Below are positions 16,282 through 24,183 of a DNA stretch of 64,000 nt, piece by piece. A model generated the notes under the pieces. It was given only the letters and a program-made list of their open reading frames with translations, was not told the origin of the DNA and ran no database searches. Position numbers and translations under genes: made by a program. Origin of the DNA: Streptomyces sp. NBC_00377. GTDB taxonomy: Bacteria > Actinomycetota > Actinomycetes > Streptomycetales > Streptomycetaceae. The stretch's first letter is position 1, and each line of letters opens with the position of its first letter. The DNA lies in the NCBI RefSeq assembly GCF_036075115.1, contig NZ_CP107958.1:3968001-4032000 (forward strand), in the 5' to 3' direction.

Positions 16282-17080
16282 AGTGCTCGTACCCTTCCAA
16301 CGCGTCGCTGATCAGAGCGGCGGACTCGGCGGCTGACGGCGCGTCGGCCCTGAGCACATGATAGGTCCGGTTATGGCGGGCGAAGGCGGCCGGATCATCG
16401 TTGAAATGGCCCTGATCCAGGGATTCCGAGTACACCCACTCGTGGCCGTCAGGCAGCTTGATGAGCGACATGGATGTGTTGGGGCGGATGAGCCCCGGCC
16501 CGCTCGAAGGGGCCACCTGGACACGGACGTTGGGGAGCTGCCCTACCTTGAGGAGGTGCGCGCACTGGCCCCGCATGACCTCCGCCCCGCCGATGACGGT
16601 ACGCAGGCAACTCTCGTCCAGAACAGCGATGTAGAGCGGACCGCCGTCGGCCAGGAAGCGCTGCTGCCTACTGAGTCGGGCACGGACGCGCTCCTCTGCC
16701 TCGGCGGGACTCAGCACACGGGAGAACAGTGCCCGCGCGTAGTCCTCGGTCTGGAGCAGACCCGGCATCACGCGCTCTTGGTACTCCCAGAGGGACACCG
16801 CCTCCGCGTCCATCTCCGCCCGGCGCCTGAACCAGTCCGGGTGCTCCACCTGGGGATACCAGTCCACCCGGCCCCACAGCCGGGCCAACGCCCCACCCGT
16901 TCCCAGTACTTCGTCGCACATCTTGGCGAACGGCTCCTGGGGTACCCGGGTCCCAGCCTCCACCCGGGCTACCAACGACCGGTCGCAGGGGATCGCCTTC
17001 GCCAGCGCGTCCTGCGTCAGCAGGGCCCCCTCACGGAAGTGGCGCAACAGCTCACCGAACAGAGCCGCGTTGGTGGTCAC
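16166..17080 (-). CDS. XRE family regulator with DUF5753 domain
   Basis: 304 residues from a GTG at 17080, supported by GGAGGGGG upstream; the frame extends to 17227 without support. The N-terminal HTH is TQDALAKAIPCDRSLVARVEAG (residues about 20-41). The DUF5753 domain follows, with PGLLQTEDYARAL and the IAVLDESCLR segment. The normal C-terminus would be near ALISDALEGYEHYE. Here the frame reads on for about 38 residues of basic sequence (LQRRQRRQLHRGG), overlapping DUF397 out of frame, which suggests a lost stop or an indel. It is divergent from the gene at 17205. Confidence 0.85.
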   Translation of the reverse strand: MTTNAALFGELLRHFREGALLTQDALAKAIPCDRSLVARVEAGTRVPQEPFAKMCDEVLGTGGALARLWGRVDWYPQVEHPDWFRRRAEMDAEAVSLWEYQERVMPGLLQTEDYARALFSRVLSPAEAEERVRARLSRQQRFLADGGPLYIAVLDESCLRTVIGGAEVMRGQCAHLLKVGQLPNVRVQVAPSSGPGLIRPNTSMSLIKLPDGHEWVYSESLDQGHFNDDPAAFARHNRTYHVLRADAPSAAESAALISDALEGYEHYEQARAHRDDLDQEQLQRRQRRQLHRGGPRFPRRRPRP

Positions 17081-17204
17081 CGTCGTCCCCCTCCGTGACA
17101 GGCGCCCACTGGCACGCGTCGGGCATTGATACGCACCGTGCCCTCGCGCGACGCTCGACACACCCAGAGTCACGAAGTCGGTACGGAGAGGGCACGGACG
17201 GGGC

Positions 17205-17813
17205 ATGACCGAAAACACCGAGGACATCGCGAGTCAGTTCGAAACAGGAACGGTCGTCTACGACCCCGTGTCGGACAGCGTCGGCGAGTACCGGGGCAAC
17301 GCGGGCCCGTACGCGCTGCTGCGCCCGCTCGGGGGCGGCCGGGAGTGGGAGGCCCGCCCGGAGTCCCTCCGCCCGGCCACCCCCGGCGAACGTCTCAGCG
17401 CGGGCGTCCGCGCCGCGAACTCCCGCTCGTTCCAGGGCCCGCAGGAACCATCGGCCCCCGGCTCCGGCCCCGCCCCCGTCCGCGACTGCGCGGCCTGCGC
17501 CGATCTGGCCGCCCTCCGCGAGGACGCCCGGACCCGTCATGACGGCAGCGCCGAGACCGACGCGGACGTCCTGCTCCGACGCCATCAACTCCGTTACCAC
17601 GCAGCCCTGCTGGGACTGCGGGACTACGCCCTCGTACCGGACGCCTCCGCCGCGGCGGAGTACGAGGGTGCCTGCACCGAGTGCGCCGCCGGGTCCGGCG
17701 CCCGGCGGCGCCCCGCCGACGTGGAGGAGTGGCAGCGCGGGCACACCCGGGAGACCGGACACACCCGCTACCGCCGCACCGTCGCGGATTACGCGGTGCT
17801 CAGTTCACGGTGA
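17205..17813 (+). CDS. Hypothetical Streptomyces protein with Cys pairs
   Basis: 202 residues. Residues 14-72 (TGTVVYDPVSDSVGEYRGN and following) match a segment common in Streptomyces proteins of unknown function that occur next to XRE/DUF397 pairs. The C-terminal half has CAACADL and CTECAAGSG, two cysteine pairs that could bind metal, and ends with a basic HTRYRRTVADYAV segment. No membrane helix or signal is seen. It is divergent from the XRE regulator, so it may be its target. The stop overlaps the convergent oxygenase by 14 bp. Confidence 0.65.
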   Translation: MTENTEDIASQFETGTVVYDPVSDSVGEYRGNAGPYALLRPLGGGREWEARPESLRPATPGERLSAGVRAANSRSFQGPQEPSAPGSGPAPVRDCAACADLAALREDARTRHDGSAETDADVLLRRHQLRYHAALLGLRDYALVPDASAAAEYEGACTECAAGSGARRRPADVEEWQRGHTRETGHTRYRRTVADYAVLSSR

Positions 17814-18786
17814 TGGAGTCCAGTTTCTCCCGCAGGTACACATGCGAGTCGACCGGTTCGTACGCCACCCGGCCGACCGGGGCGGGCAGGGACTCCACGA
17901 GCGTTCCCGGTGTGCACTCGCCGAAGTAGACGAGGGACATCAGCTCCTCGGCGGGTTCGTCGGCCGGGGGCGGCAGGACCCGGTGGCGGCCGGAACGCCA
18001 GCGGTCGCCGGTCCAACGGGCCAGCAGGTCACCGATGTTGACGGTGAAGGCCGCCGGGTCGAAGGGCGCGTCCTCCCAGCCGCCGTCGTCCGTCCAGACC
18101 TGGAGTCCGCCCTTTCCGGCCTGCCGGTCGAGAATCGTGACCGTGCCGAAGTCGGTGTGCGGGCCGATGCGGAACTGGCCGGGCTGCGGCTCGCCGAGGA
18201 CCTCCGTCCCCGGGTACCAGTTGATGTTGAAGCCGTAGGTCGGGTGGTCCATGTGACGGGAGAAGAAGTCCGCCTCGACGCCCAGGGCGACCCCGAGCAG
18301 GGAGAGCAGCTCCTTCTCCAGCCCGGCCATCAGCTCCAGGTACTCCTCGCACAGCGCCCGGAGCCGCGGGGCCTGCGCCGGCCAGACGTTCGGCGCATAC
18401 CACTCCGCGTCGACGACCGGGTCGTCGAAGGGCTCATGGGTGGCGAAGGTCAGGGACTCCTTCAGGTCGGGGGGTGTCTCGGTCCCCTCCGAGTAGCCGT
18501 TGGCCTCCGCTCCGGGCCCGAGCCACCCGCGCCCGCCGACCTTCGCCGCGTACGGCTGCTTGGCCTCGGCGGGGAGGGTGAAGAACGCCCGGGCGGCCTC
18601 CCTGATGCGCCGGCGCAGGACGGGGTCGACGCCGTGACCGGTGACCAGCAGGAACCCGGCGCTCTGAAGGGCCTCGTCGACGGTACCGGCGATCGCGGCC
18701 CGAGCCTCGGGGTCGCCGTCCAGCCAGGGCCGGAGGTCGATGGTGGGGATGCGGGGGCTGCGCCGTGCGGCGGCCGGGTCATTCAC
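17800..18786 (-). CDS. 2-oxoglutarate/Fe(II) oxygenase, isopenicillin-N-synthase family
   Basis: 328 residues from a GTG at 18786. The Fe(II) ligands are visible: His210 and Asp212 in IGPHTDFG, and His268 in RSGRHRV. The RxS-type 2-oxoglutarate site should follow (the segment ELMSLVYF). The N-terminal DIOX_N region (IPTIDLRPWLDG, AGFLLVTGHGV) is also typical. The substrate is unknown. Its start overlaps the deaminase stop by 8 bp (GTGAATGA), so the two are co-translated, suggesting a joint role in base or nucleoside metabolism, though this is inference. Confidence 0.88.
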   Translation of the reverse strand: MNDPAAARRSPRIPTIDLRPWLDGDPEARAAIAGTVDEALQSAGFLLVTGHGVDPVLRRRIREAARAFFTLPAEAKQPYAAKVGGRGWLGPGAEANGYSEGTETPPDLKESLTFATHEPFDDPVVDAEWYAPNVWPAQAPRLRALCEEYLELMAGLEKELLSLLGVALGVEADFFSRHMDHPTYGFNINWYPGTEVLGEPQPGQFRIGPHTDFGTVTILDRQAGKGGLQVWTDDGGWEDAPFDPAAFTVNIGDLLARWTGDRWRSGRHRVLPPPADEPAEELMSLVYFGECTPGTLVESLPAPVGRVAYEPVDSHVYLREKLDSITVN

Positions 18787-19237
18787 CGATGTCCTCGTTC
18801 CACAGGGCCGGGTTCTCGTCGATGAACTCGCGCATCATCGCGACGCACTCGGCGTCGTCGAGGAGCATGATCTGCACGCCGTACTCCGCCAGCCAGTGGT
18901 GGCCGCCGTGGAAGGTGGCCGCCTCTCCGACGACCACCCGGGAGATGCCGAACTGGCGCACCAGCCCGGAGCAGTACCAGCACGGCGAGAGGGTCGTGAC
19001 CATCGTCGTGCCGCGGTACGACCGCTGCCGGCCCGCCGCGCGGAACGCGGCCGTCTCCGCGTGCATGGAGGGGTCGTCGTCCTGGACTCGCCGGTTGTGG
19101 CCGCGGCCCAGGAGCGTGCCGTCCGCGCCGTAGAGGGCCGCGCCGATCGGGATGCCGCCCTCGGCGAGGCCGGTCCGCGCCTCGGCGACGGCGGTGGCCA
19201 GCCAGGCCCGTGCCGTCGCCCGGTCAAGAAGATCCAT
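18779..19237 (-). CDS. Cytosine deaminase-like zinc enzyme (Fcy1 type)
   Basis: 152 residues. Zinc-site motifs are His59-Ala60-Glu61 (SMHAETAAF) and PCWYC (Cys86, Cys89). The layout resembles yeast cytosine deaminase Fcy1 more than CMP deaminase: EGGIPIGAALYGADGTLLGR, GRGHNRRVQ, TTLSPCWYCSG, and a C-terminus FIDENPALWNEDIGE that parallels the yeast ending. It should deaminate cytosine or a related base or nucleoside. The start is taken at ATG 19237 with a short AGGG before it. It is the first gene of an overlapping pair with the oxygenase. Confidence 0.82.
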   Translation of the reverse strand: MDLLDRATARAWLATAVAEARTGLAEGGIPIGAALYGADGTLLGRGHNRRVQDDDPSMHAETAAFRAAGRQRSYRGTTMVTTLSPCWYCSGLVRQFGISRVVVGEAATFHGGHHWLAEYGVQIMLLDDAECVAMMREFIDENPALWNEDIGE

Positions 19238-19381
19238 GCCCTCATGCTGCGACGGCGGGCCGCTCGGGGCAATGCGGACCACTCGACAGAGGGGCCCGCC
19301 CGCGCAACAGCCCCGCCGCCGCGCCCACTTGAGCGATCTGTAACCTGGCCCGATCATCAGGGGCTCGTGGGAGGAACGTTC

Positions 19382-20167
19382 ATGGTTGCTGCTCCGGTAC
19401 TGGAGGAGCTGCGGGAGGTCTGCCAGCCGCAGGCCAAGCTGGCGAGCCGCAACGGCGAACACTGGGCGGGCCGGCTGTACATGCGGCGGGTCTCCCTGCG
19501 GTTCACCCGCCAACTCGTGCGCACCCGGGTCACGCCGGACCAGCTGACCTGGACGATGGTGGTGTGCGGGGTGCTGTCCGGGGCCGCGCTGCTGATCCCG
19601 GGCCTGACCGGGGCCGTGCTCGCCGCCCTCCTGATGCAGTTGTTCCTGCTCTTCGACTGCGTGGACGGCGAGGTCGCCCGCTGGAAGGGCCAGAACAGCG
19701 CGACCGGCATCTACGTCGACCGGCTGGGCGCCTACCTGGCCGACGCGGCGCTGATGATCGGCTTCGGCTTCCGCGCCGCGGAGTCCGGGCTCGGCGGCTG
19801 GGCGGGATTCAACGGCTGGGTGTCCCTCGGGCTCGCGACCGCGCTCGGCGTCGTGCTGCTGAAGGCGTCGACCGACCTGGTGGACGTGGCCCGGGCCCGG
19901 CGCGGGCTTGCCGTCGCCGACGACGAGGCCACCGCGCCGCGCTCGCAAGGCGTCGCCTCGGTGCGCCGGCTGGCCGCCGCGTTCAAGATCCACCGGGTGA
20001 CCAACGGCATCGAGGCCTCCCTGGTCCTCGTCGTCGTGGCGTTCGCCGACGCGGCCACCGACTCGGTCGACCCGACCCGCTGGGCACTGGCCGCCATCGC
20101 CCTCATCACCTGGCTGATGGTCCCGGCCCACCTGCTGTCGATTCTGTCGTCGTCCCGCCTGCGCTGA
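19382..20167 (+). CDS. CDP-alcohol phosphatidyltransferase family membrane protein
   Basis: 261 residues from an ATG at 19382 with GGGAGG 7 nt upstream. The CDP-alcohol motif is visible as DG(95-96)..A99R100, then G109 and D113, in FDCVDGEVARWKG and GIYVDRLGAYLAD. The expected last catalytic Asp, four residues after D113, is Ala117; the next Asp is at 121. Five to six transmembrane helices follow. It should transfer a phosphoalcohol from a CDP-activated donor, but the altered motif makes the reaction uncertain. It is divergent from the deaminase gene. Confidence 0.8.
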   Translation: MVAAPVLEELREVCQPQAKLASRNGEHWAGRLYMRRVSLRFTRQLVRTRVTPDQLTWTMVVCGVLSGAALLIPGLTGAVLAALLMQLFLLFDCVDGEVARWKGQNSATGIYVDRLGAYLADAALMIGFGFRAAESGLGGWAGFNGWVSLGLATALGVVLLKASTDLVDVARARRGLAVADDEATAPRSQGVASVRRLAAAFKIHRVTNGIEASLVLVVVAFADAATDSVDPTRWALAAIALITWLMVPAHLLSILSSSRLR

Positions 20168-20515
20168 CGACGTCCAGGCAGGCGTGCAGACGGCCCGCTC
20201 TCGCGAGCATGGCGCGGGTGCGGGCCGCTCAGGGTCTCCGCGCGCGCCGCCAGCGCGGACCGCAGCTCCGCCTCGCTGCCACCCTCCCGGCGCAACTCGG
20301 CGAGCACCGGCCGACCGGGACGTCCCCCTCGTGCACGGTCCGCATGATCCGCGCCGCCGTCACCGGCCCGTACTGCCGTACCGGCTCCCGGTACGCCACC
20401 AGCGCGTACCCGGACTCCGGACGCCCCGCCGCCAGCGCGTACCCGGACTCCGTACGCCCCGCCGCGGGCAGCACACCCGCCTCGAACGGGCCATGGCTCG
20501 CACGGACGTCCACGG
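20168..20515 (-). pseudogene. Degraded gene with frameshifts and internal 33-nt duplication
   Basis: On the minus strand the sequence reads as protein in successive frames. One frame gives GYALVAYREPVRQYGPVTAARIM and MRTVHEGDVPVG. A second frame gives VLAELRREGGSEAELRSALA. A third gives ARTRAMLARAGRLHACLDVV before a stop. These join into one plausible helical polypeptide, so at least two frameshifts are likely. The helix pattern recalls the middle and coiled-coil part of a MerR-type regulator, but that is weak. A 33-nt unit is tandemly duplicated in frame (20399-20431, 20432-20464), giving AAGRTESGYAL-AAGRPESGYAL. Confidence 0.5.
20399..20464. repeat. Two-copy 33-nt tandem repeat
   Basis: Units 20399-20431 and 20432-20464 differ at one base (CCGGAC versus CCGTAC). 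In the minus-strand reading each encodes an 11-residue unit ending ESGYAL. The duplication is in frame inside the degraded gene. Confidence 0.85.
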
Positions 20516-20520
20516 CGGGA

Positions 20521-20934
20521 TCAGATTTTGATGACGGTGGCGCGCCCACCGCACAGCGCCGTGAGGCCCTCCGGATCTGAGGTCAGGATTGTCACGGGGC
20601 CGGGGGCGGTGAGGGCGGTGGCCCCGAGCATGGCGTCGATGGCGTACTTGTGGCCGTGCAGGCCGGCGTCGGCAAGGAGTGCGGCGGCGTGGCGGGCGAT
20701 GGGCTCGGTGACCGGTTCGATGACCAGGCGGGAAAGGGTCCAGTCCAGGGCAGGGCGGTTGATCCGAGGGTGGACCACCTCGACGAGGGTGGCTGCGGAG
20801 GTGATGACGCGCAGGTCGTCGGCGCGGGCGAGGGCGAGCCAGCCGGTGACCGTGCGGTCGCGCAGGACGGCCTTGGCCAGCCCCTCGCTGTCCAGGACCA
20901 GCGTGCCGCCAGGCGCGGCGGGGGATCGGGTCAC
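20521..20934 (-). CDS. PIN-domain toxin (VapC-like)
   Basis: 137 residues from a GTG at 20934 that overlaps the antitoxin stop as GTGA. Acidic residues of a PIN nuclease are visible: Asp15 (LVLDSEGLAK), Glu52 (TLVEVVHP), Asp100 (YAIDAMLGATA) and Asp120 (ILTSDPEGL). VapC toxins are magnesium-dependent RNases that cleave tRNA or rRNA. The upstream overlapping gene encodes a short antitoxin-like protein. The RNA target cannot be predicted. Confidence 0.82.
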   Translation of the reverse strand: MTRSPAAPGGTLVLDSEGLAKAVLRDRTVTGWLALARADDLRVITSAATLVEVVHPRINRPALDWTLSRLVIEPVTEPIARHAAALLADAGLHGHKYAIDAMLGATALTAPGPVTILTSDPEGLTALCGGRATVIKI

Positions 20935-21191
20935 GCGGCGCTCGCGCCGCCCGTCTGTTGGCGGCGGCCATGGTGGAGCTGGTCGCGCAGCGCCTGGATC
21001 TCCTCGTCCGTCACGGGCCCGTGCTCGGCCTCGGCGACCTGGATGATCTCGTTGAGGTTGTCCCGCTCGATCTGGCGGGCCACGGCGGCAGCCACGTAAG
21101 CAGACAGGCCGGAAGGGCCGCTGCGGGCCTTGGCGGCCTCGGCGATGTCCCGAGGCATGGTGATCGAGTACTTGCCGGTAGGCTCACTCAT
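20931..21191 (-). CDS. Antitoxin of VapBC-like pair
   Basis: 86 residues from ATG 21191 (an ATG three codons upstream at 21200 is possible). The N-terminal MSEPTGKYSITMPRDIAEAAK resembles a ribbon-helix-helix DNA-binding strand and helix. The C-terminal acidic segment (EAEHGPVTDEEIQALRDQL) is the type that wraps around PIN toxins. The 4-bp overlap with the downstream PIN gene gives the usual antitoxin-first order. It probably represses its own promoter. Confidence 0.8.
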   Translation of the reverse strand: MSEPTGKYSITMPRDIAEAAKARSGPSGLSAYVAAAVARQIERDNLNEIIQVAEAEHGPVTDEEIQALRDQLHHGRRQQTGGASAA

Positions 21192-21292
21192 GCTACCCAT
21201 CCTACCGCCGATCCTCCCTCGCGGACGCCTTGGCGGCCGCCCTCCTCCCGAAGCGGATGCGGCCGCCGCCCGCGACGGTGTGCTCGCCCTGT

Positions 21293-21352
21293 CCGCACCC
21301 CGAAGGCCGGTCCCTGTGACGTGGGTCACGGGAACCGGCCTTCGGGGTGCGG
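21293..21352. terminator. Long hairpin terminator after ccsB
   Basis: Arms CCGCACCCCGAAGGCCGGT (21293-21311) and its exact reverse complement (21334-21352) form a 19-bp stem. The 22-nt loop can also pair internally (CCC-T-GTGAC with GTCAC-GGG). It lies 4 bp beyond the ccsB stop on the minus strand and separates the cytochrome c operon from the toxin-antitoxin pair. No long U-tract is present, as usual in Streptomyces. Confidence 0.85.
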
Positions 21353-21355
21353 GAG

Positions 21356-22432
21356 CTACACGCCAGCGTACGAGTGCTTGCCGGTGACGAAGATGTTGAC
21401 GCCGTAGTAGTTGAACAGCCAGCAGCCGAAGGCGATCAGGGCCAGGTAGGCGGCCTTGCGGCCCTTCCAGCCGGCCGTGGCGCGGGCGTGCAGGTAGCAG
21501 GCGTACGCGACCCAGGTGATGAACGACCAGGTCTCCTTGGGGTCCCAGCCCCAGTAGCGGCCCCAGGCGTCGCCCGCCCAGATCGCGCCCGCGATGATCG
21601 TGAACGTCCACAGCGGGAAGACGGCCGCGTTGACGCGGTAGGCGAACTTGTCGAGGGAGGCCGAGGCGGGCAGCCGGTCGAGCACCGAGTTCGCGAAGCG
21701 ACCCGGCTTGCCGCCGGTCGCGAGCTTGTTCTCGTAGGCGTCCTTGAAGAGGTACAGGATCGTGGCGACCGCGCCGACGTAGAACACCGCGCCGCAGAAG
21801 ATCGCGGTGGAGACGTGGATGTACAGCCAGTACGAGTGCAGGGCGGGGACGAGCTGGTCGCTCGCCGTGTAGAGGACCGTCACCGCGAGCCCCAGGTCCA
21901 GCAGGACCGTGGTGATCAGGAACAGGCCGAGCCAGCGCACGTTCTTCCTCAGCGCCAGCAGCGCGAGGTACACGCCGACGGCCACCGTGGAGAAGGTGAT
22001 GTTGAACTCGTACATGTTGCCCCACGGCGCCCGCTCCACCGAGGCCGCGCGGGCGATCACACCCGCCAGTTCCACCAGGAACGCGAGCAGGGTGAGGGAG
22101 ATGGCGATCCGGCCGTACATGTCGCCCTGCTCGTCACCGCCGTGCGCGCCGGGCCCGTCGGGTACGTCCCGCGCGCCGGCCGCGGAGCGCACGACGACCT
22201 GCGGCCGCTCCATGACGGCCGTGCCGCCGTTCTTCTTGACGGTGACGGCCGGGCCCTTGGCCGCGCCCGCCGCGGTGAGCGCGGCGGCGGTACGGCCGAC
22301 CTTGCTGCGGCTGCCGAGGAGCCACTCCGCGATGTACGCGAAGAAAGCCAGGGTGTAGACGGCCATCGAAGAGTAGATCAGCGTGTTGCTGATGCTCGCG
22401 AGGCTTTCGTTGGTGGCGGCGGCGAGAGTCAT
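21356..22432 (-). CDS. ccsB: Cytochrome c biogenesis protein CcsB/ResC
   Basis: 358 residues, multi-spanning membrane protein. The haem-handling WWD-type segment is clear: IWAGDAWGRYWGWDPKETWS. Flanking histidines occur in LHSYWLYIHVS and CYLHARATAGW. CcsB with ResB forms the system II cytochrome c synthetase that exports haem and attaches it to apocytochrome CXXCH motifs outside the membrane. A non-conserved Ala/Gly-rich cytoplasmic loop lies at about residues 40-100. The start overlaps the resB stop as ATGA. It is the last gene of a four-gene operon. Confidence 0.93.
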   Translation of the reverse strand: MTLAAATNESLASISNTLIYSSMAVYTLAFFAYIAEWLLGSRSKVGRTAAALTAAGAAKGPAVTVKKNGGTAVMERPQVVVRSAAGARDVPDGPGAHGGDEQGDMYGRIAISLTLLAFLVELAGVIARAASVERAPWGNMYEFNITFSTVAVGVYLALLALRKNVRWLGLFLITTVLLDLGLAVTVLYTASDQLVPALHSYWLYIHVSTAIFCGAVFYVGAVATILYLFKDAYENKLATGGKPGRFANSVLDRLPASASLDKFAYRVNAAVFPLWTFTIIAGAIWAGDAWGRYWGWDPKETWSFITWVAYACYLHARATAGWKGRKAAYLALIAFGCWLFNYYGVNIFVTGKHSYAGV

Positions 22433-24180
22433 TTCTCAGCCCCTTCGGCAGGTACGGCTCGGGGTTCGGAGGATTCGGAGGGATTCGGGGAAGCGGAGGT
22501 GTCGGGGGAGGCGGTGCCGCGCTCCGGTGCCGCGGGCGCCCCGTCGTACAGGATCCCGGCGAGGTCGCCGAGTTCCTCGGGCACCTTGGCGGACTCGCTG
22601 CGGCCGAGTCCGGCCATCTCGACGACCGTCACCCCGTCGTCGCCCCGCACCGCACGCACCCACACCCGGCGGCGCTGGATGAACAGGGAGCCGGCGAGGC
22701 CGAAGATCGCGGCGAGGGCGCCGCCGAGTGCCCAGCCGCTGGCGGGCTGCTGGGTGATCTGGAAGTTGGCCCACTCCCTGGTGCCCTCGTAGGTCACCGA
22801 GCCGGCGCCGTTCGGCAGGGTCATGGTCTCGCCGGGCTTCAGGTTGTCCCGCAGCTGGGCGCCCTTGGAGTCCTTGAACGCCTTCATGTGCGCCTTGTCG
22901 AGCTGGTACACGCTCTGCGGGATGCCCGAGTCGACGCCGAGGTCCCCGTGGTACGGCGTCAGGTTCAGCACCGGGTTGCGCAGCGCCGGGAACGTCGAGG
23001 CGGTCTCGTTGCCCTGGGTGTACGTCGGCAGGAAGAAGGCCGAGACGCCCAGTTGCTCCTCGGCGCCCTTGGCGTCCCGGTAGCCGTCCAGGACCTTGAT
23101 CACACCGCTGGAGGTGATGTTGGAGTCGAGCGGCAGCAGCGGCACCGCGTCGCGGTAGACGACCTTGCCCTTGCCGTCGCGGACGGTGATGAGGGGCGCG
23201 TAGCCGTGGGCGGTGAGGTAGATCTTCGAGTCGTCGATCTCCAGCGGGTGGTTGACCTTGACGAGAGCCTTCTCGTCCTTGCCGTAGGCGCCCACGCTGT
23301 AGGTGATGGCGGCCTGGAAGGTGCGGGCGGTGCCCGTGTTCGGACCCGAGGTCTCGTACGTGCCGGTGAACTTGTCCAGGGTGAAGCTGAACGGGTTCAG
23401 GTCGTCGGTGCTGAAGAGGTTGCCGGACTTGAAGTCGTTGTACTGGGTGAGGGTGTTGGAGAAGCCGTCGCCCTCGACGACCAGCTTGTTCCCCTCGGAC
23501 TTGTACAGCTGACCGCAGGCGAAGGCGACGAGCATCACGATCAGCGCGATGTGGAAGGCGAGGTTGCCGACCTCACGGAGGTAGCCCTTCTCGGCGGTGA
23601 CGGCGTCCCCGGCGACGTGGGCCCGGAAGCGGCGCCTCTTCAGCAGGGCGAGCGCGGCCTCGTGGACCTGGTCCGGCTCGGCGTCGGTGCGCCACGTGGT
23701 GTACGCGGGCAGCCGGGTCAGCCGCCTCGGCGCGCCCGGCGGACGGCTGCGCAACTGGCCGACGAACTGCCAGGTGCGGGGCACGATGCAGCCGATGAGG
23801 GAGACGAACAGCAGGATGTAGACCGCGGAGAACCACACCGAGCTGTAGACGTGGAAGAGGCCGAGCCTGTCGTAGATCGGCGCGAGCGTCCCGTGGGCCT
23901 GACGGAAGTCGGCGACCTTCGTCTCGTCGGTGCCGGACTGCGGGATCAGCGAGCCGGGGATCGCGCCGAGGGCCAGCATCAGGAGCAGCAGCAGCGCGAC
24001 CCGCATCGAGGTGAGCTGCCGCCAGAACCAGCGGGCCCAGCCGACGATCCCGAGGGTGGGTCCGGTGGCCAGCGTGTCCACGGGCGCGGTGGACAACTGG
24101 GAGCCGGCGGCGCCGAGGTCCCGCTCCTCGGAGGCGGCCGGGGTCTCGCCGGCGGTGGCGCCGACGGTGCTCTTGCTCAT
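22429..24180 (-). CDS. resB: Cytochrome c biogenesis protein ResB
   Basis: 583 residues. ResB features are visible: first membrane helix at about residues 60-82 (MRVALLLLLMLALGAIPGS), a second near 115-135, a third near 210-230, a large extracytoplasmic domain (about 235-490) and a final helix near 500 (GWALGGALAAIFGLAGS). It works with CcsB in the membrane-bound haem ligation complex. The C-terminal tail past residue 530 is Ser/Pro-rich and variable. It is 3 bp downstream of ccdA and overlaps ccsB by 4 bp. Confidence 0.93.
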   Translation of the reverse strand: MSKSTVGATAGETPAASEERDLGAAGSQLSTAPVDTLATGPTLGIVGWARWFWRQLTSMRVALLLLLMLALGAIPGSLIPQSGTDETKVADFRQAHGTLAPIYDRLGLFHVYSSVWFSAVYILLFVSLIGCIVPRTWQFVGQLRSRPPGAPRRLTRLPAYTTWRTDAEPDQVHEAALALLKRRRFRAHVAGDAVTAEKGYLREVGNLAFHIALIVMLVAFACGQLYKSEGNKLVVEGDGFSNTLTQYNDFKSGNLFSTDDLNPFSFTLDKFTGTYETSGPNTGTARTFQAAITYSVGAYGKDEKALVKVNHPLEIDDSKIYLTAHGYAPLITVRDGKGKVVYRDAVPLLPLDSNITSSGVIKVLDGYRDAKGAEEQLGVSAFFLPTYTQGNETASTFPALRNPVLNLTPYHGDLGVDSGIPQSVYQLDKAHMKAFKDSKGAQLRDNLKPGETMTLPNGAGSVTYEGTREWANFQITQQPASGWALGGALAAIFGLAGSLFIQRRRVWVRAVRGDDGVTVVEMAGLGRSESAKVPEELGDLAGILYDGAPAAPERGTASPDTSASPNPSESSEPRAVPAEGAEK

Positions 24181-24183
24181 GGA

